Below are positions 45,061 through 56,452 of a stretch of DNA of 64,000 bases, one piece after another. Under the pieces are notes generated by a model that saw only the letters and a program-made list of their open reading frames with translations, had not been told where the DNA came from and did not search any database. Position 1 is the stretch's first letter; the number at the start of each line of letters is the position of its first letter. The stretch lies in NCBI GenBank assembly GCA_033807775.1, contig CM066324.1, positions 131,741,501-131,805,500 of the forward strand, given 5' to 3'. Made by a program: the position numbers and the translations under genes. Source of the stretch: Saussurea involucrata (lineage: Eukaryota; Streptophyta; Magnoliopsida; Asterales; Asteraceae).

Positions 45061-45502
45061 TATATACATATATGTGTGTAAACCGACAATATAAATTATT
45101 TATATGATCATATATAAATCTTTAAATTGATTTGTTCAATTATTTAAGTATGATTTTTTATTAATTTATCATGATATTTAGTTTTTTATTTGAGCTGTTC
45201 ATTATTAAAATATTTAGTTAAAGATAAAAAATAAAAAGGTTTGTTTCATGACATTCTTTTAACGTTTTGTAGTTGAATTCGTATGATTGAAAAACAATAT
45301 TTTATAATATTTTAAAAGCAACTATTTTGAATCTTACATTAAATAAAAAGATGAAAATTTGATCAAAATAGCTAATGTTTTCAACTAAAAGTACAAGTTT
45401 TGTACCAAATTTTGATTTTTAGAGTATATGTAAATACCTTATGCATTTGTACATAATTTATTTTCAGATTAAATTTTTTTTTCGTGCAAATGGGGATCCT
45501 TA
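45061..45502. other. AT-rich intergenic stretch
   Basis: No gene or repeat border recognised. Confidence 0.5.
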
Positions 45503-45826
45503 GAACAGGGTCAGGTTTAGGGAAAAACCATAAATAAATGGAAAACCGAAAAACCATGAAAAAACGGATGAAAATGTATATCAATATGGATGTCAAAATA
45601 ACGAGAAAAATATAGTCGTTTATTTGGTGTAATTTATTTTGTTCGAAATTTGTTTATTTTCGTCTTTTTTTGAATAAAAAATAGAGGGGTGAGGTTTTTT
45701 TAATTTAATTAATATTGTTGTAACCGTCTGTTTAATCACATCCATTAGATCATATAATCTAACGGTTGATAAAGTGTTTTTTAGTTTTTCATTTATTTGA
45801 GGTTTTTTACTGAACCTCCCTCCCCT
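45503..45826. mobile_element. MITE-like inverted-repeat element
   Basis: The left end (agggtcaggtttagggaaaa, ataaataaatggaaaac) is the inverse of the right end (gttttttactgaacctccct, ttcatttatttgagg). A central word, tatggatgtcaaaataacgag, recalls the inner part of the arms at 35365-35425 and 36235-36280, so it may be a short relative of the 33591-36550 element. No coding frame. Confidence 0.5.
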
Positions 45827-46396
45827 AGAACATCCCCAACCGATTCTCGGAAAGGAAGAAGTAAAAAGTCAAAATATATAAAATCAAATCTATTCATCTC
45901 CAAAATATTTTTTATTTTGATGATTACACAATAAGCTATATTATTAAAATATTCAATACAATTTATAAAATATTATTTATCTCTCGTAGTCATCTAAATT
46001 CAAGCAATCTTATATTTTCATTGATAGAATGAATAAAAAATCATTTATCTCGATCTCATAAGTAGTTATTTTTTAAGAAATCTTTAAATTTGGAGATTTT
46101 TATTTTCCTTTTTAGGCCATCAGTACCCCATGAAGGAATCTTTCAAATATTCCATGTCCACATCAGCGCCACATCAGCTTTTCTTCCATCCCTCACTCAA
46201 TCCCTAAACACTCGTACCCCATTCCCTCAAACCCTTTTGCCACCTCATTTATTTTAATTCATTTATTTATACATTTAATTATTTAACAAAATAAAAATAT
46301 TTATATATTTTTTAATAAATAAAAATAAGATAAATAATAAAAAATAAAATTCATATCATTCATTAAAAATAAAAATTACAAAATAAATTTAAAAAT

Positions 46397-47683
46397 CTAC
46401 TCGTCGTCATTGTTGGGAACTTGGATACGCCAAATATGTTCGACCAAATCCGACCGAAGGTTATTATGAGTGTCCCGATTTATGACTTCTTGAACATTTG
46501 TCGTGCGTTGTGTCTCACTGATTTGGCTTTCGATATCATTCGTGAAAAAGTCGTTTTCCACGTCACCACAAATAGCATGGTTTTCGTCTTCGAGTATCAT
46601 ATTGTGTAATATGACACAAGCGTACATAATGTTTCTCAATATTGCCGGTTCCCATCCGCGTGCCGGGTTATGAAGTATATGCCAACGTTGTTTAAGCACG
46701 CCAAAAGCTCGTTCAACATCTTTACGTGCGGATTCTTGCGCGGACTTGAACTTTTGTCGTTTAAGGTCTTGTGGGCACGTAAATGATTTTACGAAAGTAG
46801 CCCATTCCGGATATATCCCATCCGTTAGATAATATCTGTGCTTGTAGGTGGCTCCATTCACCTCAAAAGGGCACTCGGGTGCTTTTCCATCATATACATC
46901 ATTGAAGATGGGCGACTGATTGAGAACATTGATGTCGTTGTTGGAACCGGCAACACCAAAGTATGCGTGCCAGATCCATAGATCTTGAGAGGCCACTGCT
47001 TCTAGCATGATTGTCGGGTGCTCATGATCACCTCTCATTAATTGACCTCGCCATGCATTCGGACAATTTGCCCACGCCCAATGAGTACAGTATATGCTGC
47101 CGAGCATGCCGGGAAATCCGTGTTTAGCTTCATGCGCGGCGTACAACTTCTGAATATCAATAAAAGTAGGCTTGCGTAAATATTTTTGACCATACAGTTC
47201 AATAATACCTGTGCAGAATTTGTACAGACAATCTCGTGACGTTTTCTCTCCCATACGGATGTACTCGTCAAGTGCGTCAGCAGCTACTCCATACGTCAAT
47301 TTCCGAATAGCGGAAGTACACTTTTGTATCGGAGAAAAACCTTGTTTGCCTAACCCGTCAAACCGAAGTCTAAAATACGGATACCCTACTTCTAAATCTT
47401 CAACTATTCGTTCGAATAGTTGTCTGCTCATCCTGAACCGCCGCCTAAACATATCCGGTGTATAAATCGGGTTGACGCCAAAGTAGTCCCGCATAAGCCG
47501 CTCGTTTGCAGTTACTCGACCTCTTTCAATGTTTGCGGCCCTCTCTCTTGTTGACGATGAGGCGGTGCTACCATACAGCGATTGTGCAGTATGTCGAAAA
47601 ATTTCCCTTTGTAGATTCAACAACTCGTCGGTGTCTACGGATGATGATGATGCGGTTGGTGAACCGGGTTGTGGCGAATCCAT
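46397..47683 (-). CDS. PIF/Harbinger transposase with a changed catalytic residue
   Basis: A single 428-codon exon of the plant DDE_Tnp_4/'plant transposon protein' family. After a Ser/Thr-rich N terminus (1-55) comes the helical DNA-binding part (MFRRRFRMSRQLFERIV), then the nuclease core: GMLGSIYCTHWAWANCP (about 192-208), WIWHAYFGVAGSNNDINVL, YYLTDGIYPEW with Asp 288, and VERAFGVLKQRW with Glu 324. The family normally has Asp in the first motif (SIDC..W); here residue 198 is Tyr (codon TAC at 47092-47090), one base from GAC. The frame is otherwise intact and full length. The protein probably cannot cut DNA but might still bind it. A TATA-like word lies near 47905. Confidence 0.92.
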   Translation of the reverse strand: MDSPQPGSPTASSSSVDTDELLNLQREIFRHTAQSLYGSTASSSTRERAANIERGRVTANERLMRDYFGVNPIYTPDMFRRRFRMSRQLFERIVEDLEVGYPYFRLRFDGLGKQGFSPIQKCTSAIRKLTYGVAADALDEYIRMGEKTSRDCLYKFCTGIIELYGQKYLRKPTFIDIQKLYAAHEAKHGFPGMLGSIYCTHWAWANCPNAWRGQLMRGDHEHPTIMLEAVASQDLWIWHAYFGVAGSNNDINVLNQSPIFNDVYDGKAPECPFEVNGATYKHRYYLTDGIYPEWATFVKSFTCPQDLKRQKFKSAQESARKDVERAFGVLKQRWHILHNPARGWEPAILRNIMYACVILHNMILEDENHAICGDVENDFFTNDIESQISETQRTTNVQEVINRDTHNNLRSDLVEHIWRIQVPNNDDE

Positions 47684-47699
47684 ATTGTTTAAAATATAG

Positions 47700-47900
47700 A
47701 GAATGGAAGAGTGTTTGAGAGAGTTTGAGAGGTGTGAGAAATAATAGGTTGAGAGAATTTTAGAGAGTTTGAGAGGTGTGAAAAATAAGAGGTTGAGAGA
47801 ATTTGAGAGAGTTTGAGAGGTGTGAGAAATAAGAGGTTGAGAGAATTTGAGAGGTGTGAAAAATAAGAGGTTGAGAGGTGTGAGAAATAAGAGGTTGAGG
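47700..47900. repeat. Tandem repeats upstream of the PIF transposase
   Basis: About five imperfect units of roughly 34-44 bp with core gagaggtgtgagaaataagag and gttgagagaatttgag, in the presumed 5' leader or promoter of the transposase gene. Confidence 0.85.
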
Positions 47901-48150
47901 GTTAAATATATAGTGGGATTAAATTGAGATTTTTTTTTATAAAGAGCCGTTCAGCGGCATGATTTTTAAAAATTTATTTTTTTTTTAAACCCTTCGGGAT
48001 GGATCGGGATCCCATCCCCGGATTCCATCCCGCCCCGCCATCCCCGCAACCCCCGTAGCCGTTCCCGCATCGACCGCGCACCATCCCGAGCCCGGGTACG
48101 GATGGCCTTATACTTTTTCCATTTTGGAAAAGATTACGAGTGATCTGGTG

Positions 48151-48845
48151 TAGGGGTGAGCAAAACCCAACCGACCCGAAACTCGAACTAACCCAAAAAC
48201 ACTAAACCCGACAACCCGACACCCGAATTACCCGAACCCGATCAACCCGAACTTCACTTACGGTTCGGTTTGGGTTTGGGTTTTCCAAACCTGAACCCGT
48301 CCGAAACCCGAACTTTGAAAAGTTACAGCTTCTGTCCTTCAAACGTTTTAACGATTTACTCATACTTAGAGAACAAATTAAGATTTGACATCTAAATTAA
48401 AAACGTACTACTATCTCTTAGGAATCTAATCGCATAAAATGCACCTTATTTGGATCAATGACCAATTTTATATGAATTTTACAAAAACATTGCGCAAAAT
48501 TCGTTTTAACAGGACCAGTTTTGGAAATACACTATTTCGAGCCCCTTAAAGTCACAATTAGATCTCATTGTAAACTAGAAAGTTGTTCTAGACACAATGA
48601 GCTTTCCATCGATATATTATACACCTCAATCAGACCAATGAGTGATTTTATACGGATTTTTCAACAAACAGAACTTTATGCTTAGATCTAAGTCCGAAAC
48701 TCGATGAACCCAAAACCCGATTAGACCCGAAGTCCGAAACCCGAACTTTACTTAGGACGGGTTTCGGGGCCTGTTTTGTCCACCCGAAACCCGATCGGGT
48801 TGGGGGTTTTTCGGCTCGACCCGACCCGACCGATGCTCACCCCTA
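48151..48845. mobile_element. Non-autonomous hAT element (695 bp)
   Basis: Exact 12-bp inverted ends (taggggtgagca ... tgctcaccccta) and exact 8-bp target duplications atctggtg (48143-48150 and 48846-48853), both diagnostic of hAT elements. The subterminal parts are full of acccgaa/cgggttt words in both orientations, likely transposase-binding repeats. No coding frame. Confidence 0.93.
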
Positions 48846-48906
48846 ATCTGGTGGAACAAAAAACATCAAAATCTCCATTTTAAAAAATCTGTTAAAGATG
48901 CTCTTA

Positions 48907-49140
48907 CGTAAATGGGTTACACAAATATAGATTTTTAAGTAAATTTGTGTAAAGATTTTTTTTTCTTTTTTTAATTTGGATATCAAATTTATACAAATGC
49001 ATAGGACATTTACATAATCTTTGGTTAATATACGAATCGATAGAAAAAGTGACCAAAAAGAGGAAATTAAATGAGAAAACTGACTTTTTGACTAATTTCT
49101 CTAAAAACTTCCTCTATATTGTGGAGCTGCATATGCGTTT

Positions 49141-49175
<35 letters not shown>

Positions 49176-49491
49176 AAACTTTACTTATTTAATAGAAATA
49201 AAATAAAATTATATTTTTATATTTATTTTTATACAATCAAATTTATACTCATAGCCACATCATCAAATAACGCTGACTTGTCGGCCACATCATCAACCCA
49301 CATCAGCATGGTAACCGGTTAGAGGTGAAACCGGTTATCCAGGTACTTAAATGTTTAAAACTTTTCATCTTAGGTACCAAAATGAACGCCTTAAAAGTAT
49401 GTTACCCAAAATAAGAATGAGAGCAAAGTATGTTACCTTTTCATGCAATTTGCTCTTTTAAATATTATTAGTTGTTTTAAAATAATAAAAA
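48907..49491. other. AT-rich intergenic stretch
   Basis: A (TA)n run at about 49148-49171. No gene recognised. Confidence 0.5.
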
Positions 49492-49814
49492 AGTAAATTA
49501 CGTTTTTCATCCCTGTGGTTTGCTATAAATTGCGGATTTCATCCCTGTGGTTTAGAAATTTCGGTTTTCATCCCTATGGTTTGTTTTTCATTTCTATTTT
49601 CGTCCCTGAGGCCAAAATACTCCTTTTAAGTATGAAGGACTAAAATCGAAATAAATTGTAAACCATAGGGATAAAAATAGCAATAAAACTTAAATCACAA
49701 GGACAAAAAAGTGATGAATTATAAACCATAAGGATGAAAATTGCAATTTCAAAACCATAAGGACGAAAATAGAAATTTTCAATATACCACAAGGACTAAA
49801 TATATAATTTACTC
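49492..49814. mobile_element. MULE-type MITE (323 bp)
   Basis: Inverted ends agtaaatta ... taatttact and exact 9-bp flanks taataaaaa (49483-49491 and 49815-49823). The interior has several copies of catccctgtggttt in the left half and accataaggatgaaaa in the right half, i.e. inverted subrepeats. No coding frame. The 9-bp duplication suggests Mutator-type mobilisation. Confidence 0.78.
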
Positions 49815-49825
49815 TAATAAAAATT

Positions 49826-50883
49826 GGGGGTGCTATTTCCACCAAAAAATTGGCTAATGACACCAAAAAGTCAAAAAACATGCATTGTTTTTTGTGTTTA
49901 ATCATTTTTTGTTTATATATATATATATATATTATCTTTATATATATAAATATATATGATATATATAGTGTTGTCTTTTTTTTATATATTTATTTGTATT
50001 ATATATTTTTATTTAATTGTATTATATAGTTTAAAAAAGTTTGTTTTTCTTTTACTTTTTGGTTTTATTTAAAAATAAATAAAAATTTATAAATATAAAA
50101 ATTACTAATTTTTTATAATTATATAATTATAAAAATAAAACATAAACATTGTGATTTAACATATAAATAAAACATAAAATAATCTATATTACATTCGATT
50201 ATTCTAAAATAACATTATCCGTAGTACAATTAACACGTAAAAGTCGCTGGTACTTCTGTATTCGATCTGAATACGGGGTAGCTCATCCTGCAGCACACGG
50301 ATAACGGTAGTGGAAAAAATGTTGAGATATAGTAGGGAACGGGTATCCTTCTGCCATATCTAATTTCACAACTATAACTCAACATTTTTTCCACTACCGT
50401 TATCCGTGTGCTGCAGGATGGGCTACCATGTATTCAGATCGAATACAGAAGTACCAGCGACTTTTACGTGTTAATTGTACTACGAATAATGTTATTTTAG
50501 AATAATCGAATGTAATATAGATTATTTTATGTTTTATTTATATGTTGAATCACAATGTTTATGTTTTATTTTTATAATTATATAATTATAAAAAATTAGT
50601 AATATTTATATTTATAAATTTTTATTTATTTTTAAATAAAATCAAAAAGTAAAAGAAAAACAAACTTTTTTAAACTATATAATACAATTAAATAAAAATA
50701 TATAATACAAATAAATAAAAAATTAAAAAAAGAAAAGACAACACTATATATATAAAGATAATATATATATATAAAGATAATATATATATATATATAAATA
50801 AAAAATGATTAAACACAAAAAACAATGCATGCTTTTTGACTTTTTGATGCCATTAGCCATATTTTGGTGCAAATAGCCTCCCC
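49826..50883. mobile_element. Foldback element with ~500-bp arms
   Basis: An almost perfect giant palindrome: the left arm (49826 to about 50335) and right arm (about 50383 to 50883) are inverse copies separated by about 45 bases. Ends are gggggtgct and agcctcccc. Flanks taaaaatt (49818-49825 and 50884-50891) match exactly over 8 bp. The innermost arm part (ggataacggtagtggaaaaa facing its inverse) is the best preserved. No coding frame. Terminal GGGGGTGCTATTT and an 8-9 bp duplication suggest a Mutator-related foldback. Confidence 0.85.
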
Positions 50884-51487
50884 TAAAAATTATAAAAATG
50901 GATATCCCAAAAATGGTAAAGCATAAAAGGACCGGCCCCTTTTCATCCAATAAATAATTAAAATAAAAACTAACTTTTATTGAATAACCACTTTGTAGTC
51001 AAAGTTAAAAGTATCTTATCAACAATCCAAATTTCAAAAACGACAAGTTTAATTTAATTTTATCCAAAAAGATACTTGATTTGAGTTACCTTTTTTATTT
51101 ATGGGTTATTTACCAAAAACTTACTAGATAAACGTTAAATATATCAGTTACTGAATGAGCATGATAAATACCGATAATCTTATCACGAAAGAAGTTTGTC
51201 GCAAAAGAGAATTTTACCAGGGTAGGATGGTGATTTCTACCTGGTTAGTGTTTGCCTTGTAAAATTATTAGTTACTATGTCATTTTGATGGCCGAAAATC
51301 TTACCCCATAAGGTAAGTGAGGAGTGACACTTATTGGGTAAGCATATCCGGTTGACGTTGGTAACAAGTCTCGTATTTGAAGAAAATGGGCCAATTGGAT
51401 GAAAAGTCACCGATAACATAATAAGTATATACGAGGGTTCCAAATGATGTTAGATATGATGTGGCAATGAAGTCCAACCTAAATCCT
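50884..51487. other. Intergenic stretch without a recognised gene
   Basis: No coding motif or repeat border seen. Confidence 0.45.
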
Positions 51488-52145
51488 ACGAAATATTTTG
51501 GAGGAATTTGGATTTCGTGGAAGGAATTTGAATCAAAAGATTTGAAATATTTGATGTGTTGGTTTGTATGATTTTGAATGGAATACTATTGACACTTCAT
51601 TAAAAAAACAAAAAAATAAAATATACTAATAATTAAATTACCTTCTAATTGATTATTACAAATAAATGTTTTTAACATATTTTAAAACATTATTTCAAAT
51701 AAATCTTACAAAATCCTGTGAAATACCAACTACCCCAAGGATTTCTAAATCCAATGTTTGTGGGATTTCATTCTAATCTCGGGATTTCAATTCCAAACTT
51801 CCCTTTTAAACCAAATGCAGAATTGGAGCGGAATCCAATTCCAAATCCCAAACATGCCCCAAGAGTCATGGAATTGAATTTCATTATTTATTTAAAAAAT
51901 ATAAAAATAACTAAATTACCTTTTATTTAACTGATTATTAGAAAGCAAATGTTTTTAACATATTTTTAAACATTATTATATACAAATCCTACGAAATCCC
52001 TTGAATCCTAACCACCCCTTGGGATTTTAAAATCATATGTTTGAGGATTTTCAAATCCGGACAATCTTGCAAACCAAACACGGAATTGGAATGGATTAGA
52101 AATCTAAATCCCCCATATCCATTTAATTCATGCAAATCAAACGGA
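51488..52145. repeat. Imperfect direct duplication with ggatttcaaat-type sequence
   Basis: About 51640-51840 and 51895-52110 share order and wording: aaatgtttttaacatatttt, aaacattatt, aaatcctacgaaatccc, accccttgggatttt and atccaatgtttgtggg. The outer ends (gaaggaatttgaatcaaaag and attcatgcaaatcaaacgg) look like worn inverted ends of a MITE. No coding frame. Confidence 0.55.
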
Positions 52146-52958
52146 GCCTTAGGTTATTGAGGGCATATTTAGGCATGTAAAAAGATCCAAAACGGAATAA
52201 CCCACCCAAACTAAATGAGGTTCGGGTTAAACGTATACGGATTATTCGATTCAAGTTAAACCCTTCGGGTAACATAATATGGATATCTTATATTGTTTGG
52301 TTTTACTTAAAAGTTAAAAGTACATAGCTTTTCTGCATAAATGAAATACAGGATTCGAGGTTTAATATATAAATACATGGCATATATCATATAAGACAAT
52401 ATGATTATAGATATATGCTATCTTCATGATCGAAAAAGAGGAATTATTGATTTTGAAGAGTTGAATGATGGCCTAACAACCGAAGAGTTCTCAAATGACA
52501 TAGCATTAATCCATAAGCAAACTTTACGATAGTTATCTTTACAAATCCAAAGTCAATCAACAAAAAATAAAATCGATATGAGAGATGGAGGCGGAAGGCT
52601 GGAGTATTGACACCGTGGCAGACTGACGGGACTCAAAAGATGGGTGTTGGCAGAAAGAGAGGGAGAGGGAGAGAGAGAGAGAGAGACTGTGTGTGTGTGT
52701 GTCTGTTTGTCTTTCTATGTGTCTGTATGTGATGGGGTAAATAAAATCCTTTACGCTGCGTTCTCGAGTTTTAGAAGGTAATAAAAGAAGAGAAAGGGAA
52801 GAGAAAGAAAAGAAAGGAAAGTAATTGGGAGAAAATAAATATTTGTATTTGTGTTCTTGAGATTGAAGGAAAAGAAAGGAAGGAGAGGGAAAGAAACTAA
52901 ATTTTTATGTTCTTAAGTAGGAGAGAAAGGAAAGGAAAGATGTTACTTTTACCAATAT
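52146..52958. other. Intergenic stretch with purine-rich microsatellites
   Basis: A (GA)n then (GT)n run lies at about 52655-52705, followed by a long A/G-only zone of gaaaggaa words to about 52940, just before the second Tat LTR. No gene recognised. Confidence 0.6.
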
Positions 52959-53800
52959 TGTTTGGGTAAAAATTTCACCACTCTCGACCACGACCAAGAT
53001 AGGAAAAATATTTATTACACTTTTTCATAACAAGGTAAAATCATAATACTTTATCCCCTGATCAAAGTTGAAATCGAAAGTTAATCATCTCACGACACTC
53101 GACCACGACGTCGTCTAGCTCACACGACCGTCGTATAGAACCTTGCGACCTCGACTGACTAACATGCGATATTAATGTTATTTTTCACTGTTTAATGCAG
53201 GGTCAATGTCATTGATGACCAACGGCTATAACCGACGAAGGCCATTAACAACATTAAACTCGGCGTCCGTTACGATTGTTACACAAAGCTTTTATGGAGT
53301 CAATAAAGGCATTCGAAGACTATAAAATGCGAGGGCAATCATCATTCCGGACACAATCTCACACAATCTCAGACAATCATCTGATATCTGAACTCTCAAG
53401 AACACTCGAAGCAAAGAATTCTATCTCAAAGGATCGCTCACGACGCACGACTTTCACGCACGATATTTAGTTTTTACACACGACGCACCCGTTTTTTACA
53501 TTCGATACACTTGTTACTTTACATTTAAAGTTTTTCTTTCATTTGTATTGTAATCACTGTACGATCGACACTTGAAACATAAGGATATCGCCCCTGTTTG
53601 GCGACCATAGTGCATCGACGACCCCTAAAGTCGCCCGCGGGTTTTTTCCTCGTTGAGGTTTTTCCCGCGTCACCAAAATCTCTGTCTTATTTACATTTTA
53701 TGTCTTTGTCGTACGCTTTGTCGGAAGATTCCTATTCTCTAGTTGTTAAGCTCCACAATCAACCTTAAGTTATCCTTCTGGACGATTTTTGGCATTAACA
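52959..53800 (+). repeat. 5' LTR of the second Tat element
   Basis: Starts tgtttgggtaaaaatttc, ends ttggcattaaca. TATA-like tataaaat at 53321-53328. Related along its length to 36709-37508. Confidence 0.87.
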
Positions 53801-53822
53801 GTTTGGCGCCCACCGTGGGGCC
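53801..53822 (+). promoter_or_regulatory. Primer binding site of the second Tat element
   Basis: tttggcgcccaccgtggg follows the LTR directly. It appears to be the less mutated version of the site at 37509. Confidence 0.75.
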
Positions 53823-53903
53823 CCATCTAGAGAAAATCTTCGACAAACGTGCGTCTTACTAACGGTTTCTTGGAGTTTCCTCTATTTTTTCTATTGCAGG
53901 AAA

Positions 53904-53989
53904 ATGGCAGCTCAGGGAAATCAAGAGCAGCTCATTGCCCAGATGTATCATGAGCTGGAGGCTGCGCGGAATCAAATCAATGTCCTGGC
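53904..53989 (+). pseudogene. Gag start of the second Tat element, cut by an insertion
   Basis: Encodes MAAQGNQEQLIAQMYHELEA and a few more residues, the same start as the first Tat copy (MAGNGNTEQ). It stops at base 53989 where the nested retrotransposon begins. Nothing of the remaining gag is found to the right of the insertion, where sequence resumes in protease. Confidence 0.8.
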
Positions 53990-56100
53990 TGTAACATCTC
54001 GATTATTCTATATAAAGGATTTCGTTTGGTTTATTAAATAATTCGAGTATAATTATTTGATAAGTTATGATTTGGTTATTTGATAGATTAATTTTAGAGT
54101 TTATCCCCGAGTAAGTTACGTTTTTTTGGTTTTAATTAGAATTATAAGTGAAGAGGTAAACTTTAATTTTAATTTATAAGTTGGAGGATGTAATTTGTCA
54201 AAGTTATAAAAGTCAAGGGAGCTGTTTGGTTAAGTGGTGAAAGATGTGTCACACCACCACCATCTCTTGTAAGTATGTGGATAAGAGGTATTCACTTTAT
54301 TTGGAAGTCTTGCATTTGTTTGTGTTTTACGGTGTAAAGAAGAGAGAAAAGAGAGAGAGCCGAGAAAAGAAGAAGAAGAAGAAGATTATCAGAAAATTTC
54401 AGCTGGAGTTTAAGTGTAAACTGAAGAAATCAAAGGTATAATTACTCTTAAGATACTTCCTTTATGTTTATAAAGTTTTCTTTAATGGTTTAGGTTTGGG
54501 TTTTGATAATTTTGGAAAGATATGGAATATCTGGGTTTATGAATATGTTCTACTGGTAGTATTATGCATATCTGCAAAATTATAGATGCATGCATAGCTT
54601 AAAAGTATCAATTTGGACTTAATTACGTTTACAGTGAGTTGAGACAAGGATGAACGCAGTTAGCTGCGATAAGTTTGATAGATGCGATAGTTATGAATGT
54701 CGCAACTTTGGGTTGCGACAAGTGTGGTTGTATCGCAACAGTTGGTTGCGATAAGTTGTATATCGCAACAGTTGGTTGCGATAAGATGCATGTCGCAACA
54801 GTTGGTTGCGATAAGAAGGGGATATCGCAATAGTGGGTTGCGACAAGTACTGTGTCGCAAGTAGTAGGTTGCGACAAGTGTTATCGCAATTAGTGGGTTG
54901 CGATAAGTGTCGAGAATTTTGGTTATTTAGGATTCTTAAGTATTTAAGGGTCCTGCACAGTAGATTGATATCAGTACAATGTGTATTTGGGTATTTCAGA
55001 TTCTGTGAAGTTTGGTGACGGAATTCCTTACAAAAAGTAAAGTAAGAGTGACGCTACTGCTATCAGGTGAGTTCATTCTTACCTTACCCTTTTATAATGT
55101 TTTAAATTATGGTAAGGTGTATTTTTATAATGAAATGTTTTGGATAGATTTTGGAAGGATGATTTTATGGAGTAAAATCGGTTATCTTAAATTGATGGTT
55201 TTGCTTAATTCATTAACGTTATTCGAAAATGATTTATATTAAGCAATAACCTACACGAGTATAAATAAGTGTAATGGATCCATATGCACTAGTTTTTATG
55301 AACACATGGAATAGGAGTGGCGTTAATCGTCATTCCAGTGTGTGTGTGTGATAAACGTGGAATAGGCGTGACGCTAATCGTAATTCCCGTTTAGGTGAAA
55401 TGAGGAATAGGCGTGGACTAATCGTAATTCTCATTTCACATTGATGAGAAATCGTGGGATAGGCGTGGCGCTAATCGTAATTCCTGATTTCTAAGGAAGA
55501 ATAGGGATTGGCATGTGTAATTGTAATCTCTACTTCCTTTCCAAGAAATGGACATGTGTAATTGTGATTTCTTGGATATGAGCATTAATCTAGAATCCGT
55601 GGAGATTCGTAGTGGGCTCTTGAACGTGATATTCTGTCTGACTTGGTGTTGGTCTGATTCATGGAATCGGGTTTAATCTCGTCATCGTAAGATGTTACAT
55701 TTGGTAAGAAAAAGGTAAACCAAGTTTGTAATGCATTGTTTATATTGATTATAAAAGTATTATTTTGAAACCGAATGTTCTCACTAAGCGTTAGCCTAAT
55801 CGTTTCAAATTATATTTTCTTACAAGGTACTAGCTCCGGGAAATAAAGGGATGTGGGACGAGAGCTTTTGGATTAGTGGAGAAGTTAATGAATATTGAGG
55901 CTTTTGATGGATTACTTAGATAACTTAGTTAATCTGATTATAGTGACATAATTAGATTAATAGGTTATTTGAAGAATTGGATATTTGTAAATATGACCCT
56001 CATAGTTAATTCTCTGCTTATATATAAAGTTTAGAAGATTTTATGTTAATCTTATTAGAATTTTGAGGTTCAAATTAACCCTGATTTTTAGGGTGTTACA
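53990..56100 (+). repeat. 5' LTR of the nested element
   Basis: Very similar to 58347-59514 over its first 1.2 kb with few changes, so the insertion is fairly recent. Contains the hairpin array at 54670-54915. Confidence 0.88.
54670..54915. repeat. Array of seven tcgcaa...ttgcga hairpins in the 5' LTR
   Basis: Seven units of about 28-36 bp, each with tcgcaa, a 6-8 base loop, and ttgcga (for example tcgcaacagttggttgcga). The 3' LTR has six (59040-59232): one tcgcaacagttg unit is missing. Confidence 0.9.
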
Positions 56101-56103
56101 ATA

Positions 56104-56116
56104 TGGTATCAGAGCC
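56104..56116 (+). promoter_or_regulatory. Primer binding site, initiator Met-tRNA type
   Basis: TGGTATCAGAGCC three bases after the 5' LTR end. Confidence 0.88.
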
Positions 56117-56452
56117 TTAGTTTAAGTGAACTAGGTATGCTAGTGAGATACCTAGACTTAAGCTGAGATGAATTAAGTTATGATATGTGAGAAATGGGTA
56201 GAAGTACTAAGACGGGATAGTCTTAGAGTCGACGGGAATACGTGAAATTAGTACTGTAACGATGGTAACGAGGATTCTCATGAATAGTATATTCACAATT
56301 TCAATTAGCTACTGTCATTATGAATATATTGTTACACAAGTAAACTTGTTTTTAAATTGTTACAGTGACTAATGATCGGTAAAGTACGTTTCATATGTCT
56401 AAGATGTGTGTAACCATTTCTTATGGTTATTTCTTTGTGTTATATCAGAACA

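Larger units (their letters stand above)
46115..48107 (-). mobile_element. PIF/Harbinger-like DNA transposon
   Basis: Inverted ends ggccatcagtaccc and ggccatccgtaccc (read inward) are flanked by tta on both sides (46112-46114 and 48108-48110), the 3-bp target site preferred by this superfamily. The 1,993 bp hold one gene, the transposase, on the minus strand. The Myb-like second protein found in complete PIF elements is absent. The subterminal right side is very GC-rich (47990-48105). Confidence 0.87.
45826..48906. mobile_element. MITE carrying a PIF/Harbinger and a hAT insertion
   Basis: Left end tagaacatccccaaccga and right end tctgttaaagatgctctta are a worn inverse pair of the agcatctccaa family. 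Between them lie two younger elements with exact target duplications (46115-48107 and 48151-48845). Removing both leaves a continuous T-rich MITE of under 400 bp. Confidence 0.55.

Noticed and set aside
52600..52958. A regulatory region or gene leader
   Set aside because: Purine-rich microsatellite expansion explains the composition; no open frame or promoter motif.
54629..54877. 82-codon minus-strand ORF with repeated SQPTVA words
   Set aside because: It is a translation of the hairpin array in an LTR; repeated words follow from the DNA repeat.
54670..54915. CRISPR-like repeat array
   Set aside because: Units are short hairpins without unique spacers of constant length, in a plant LTR, with a second copy in the other LTR.
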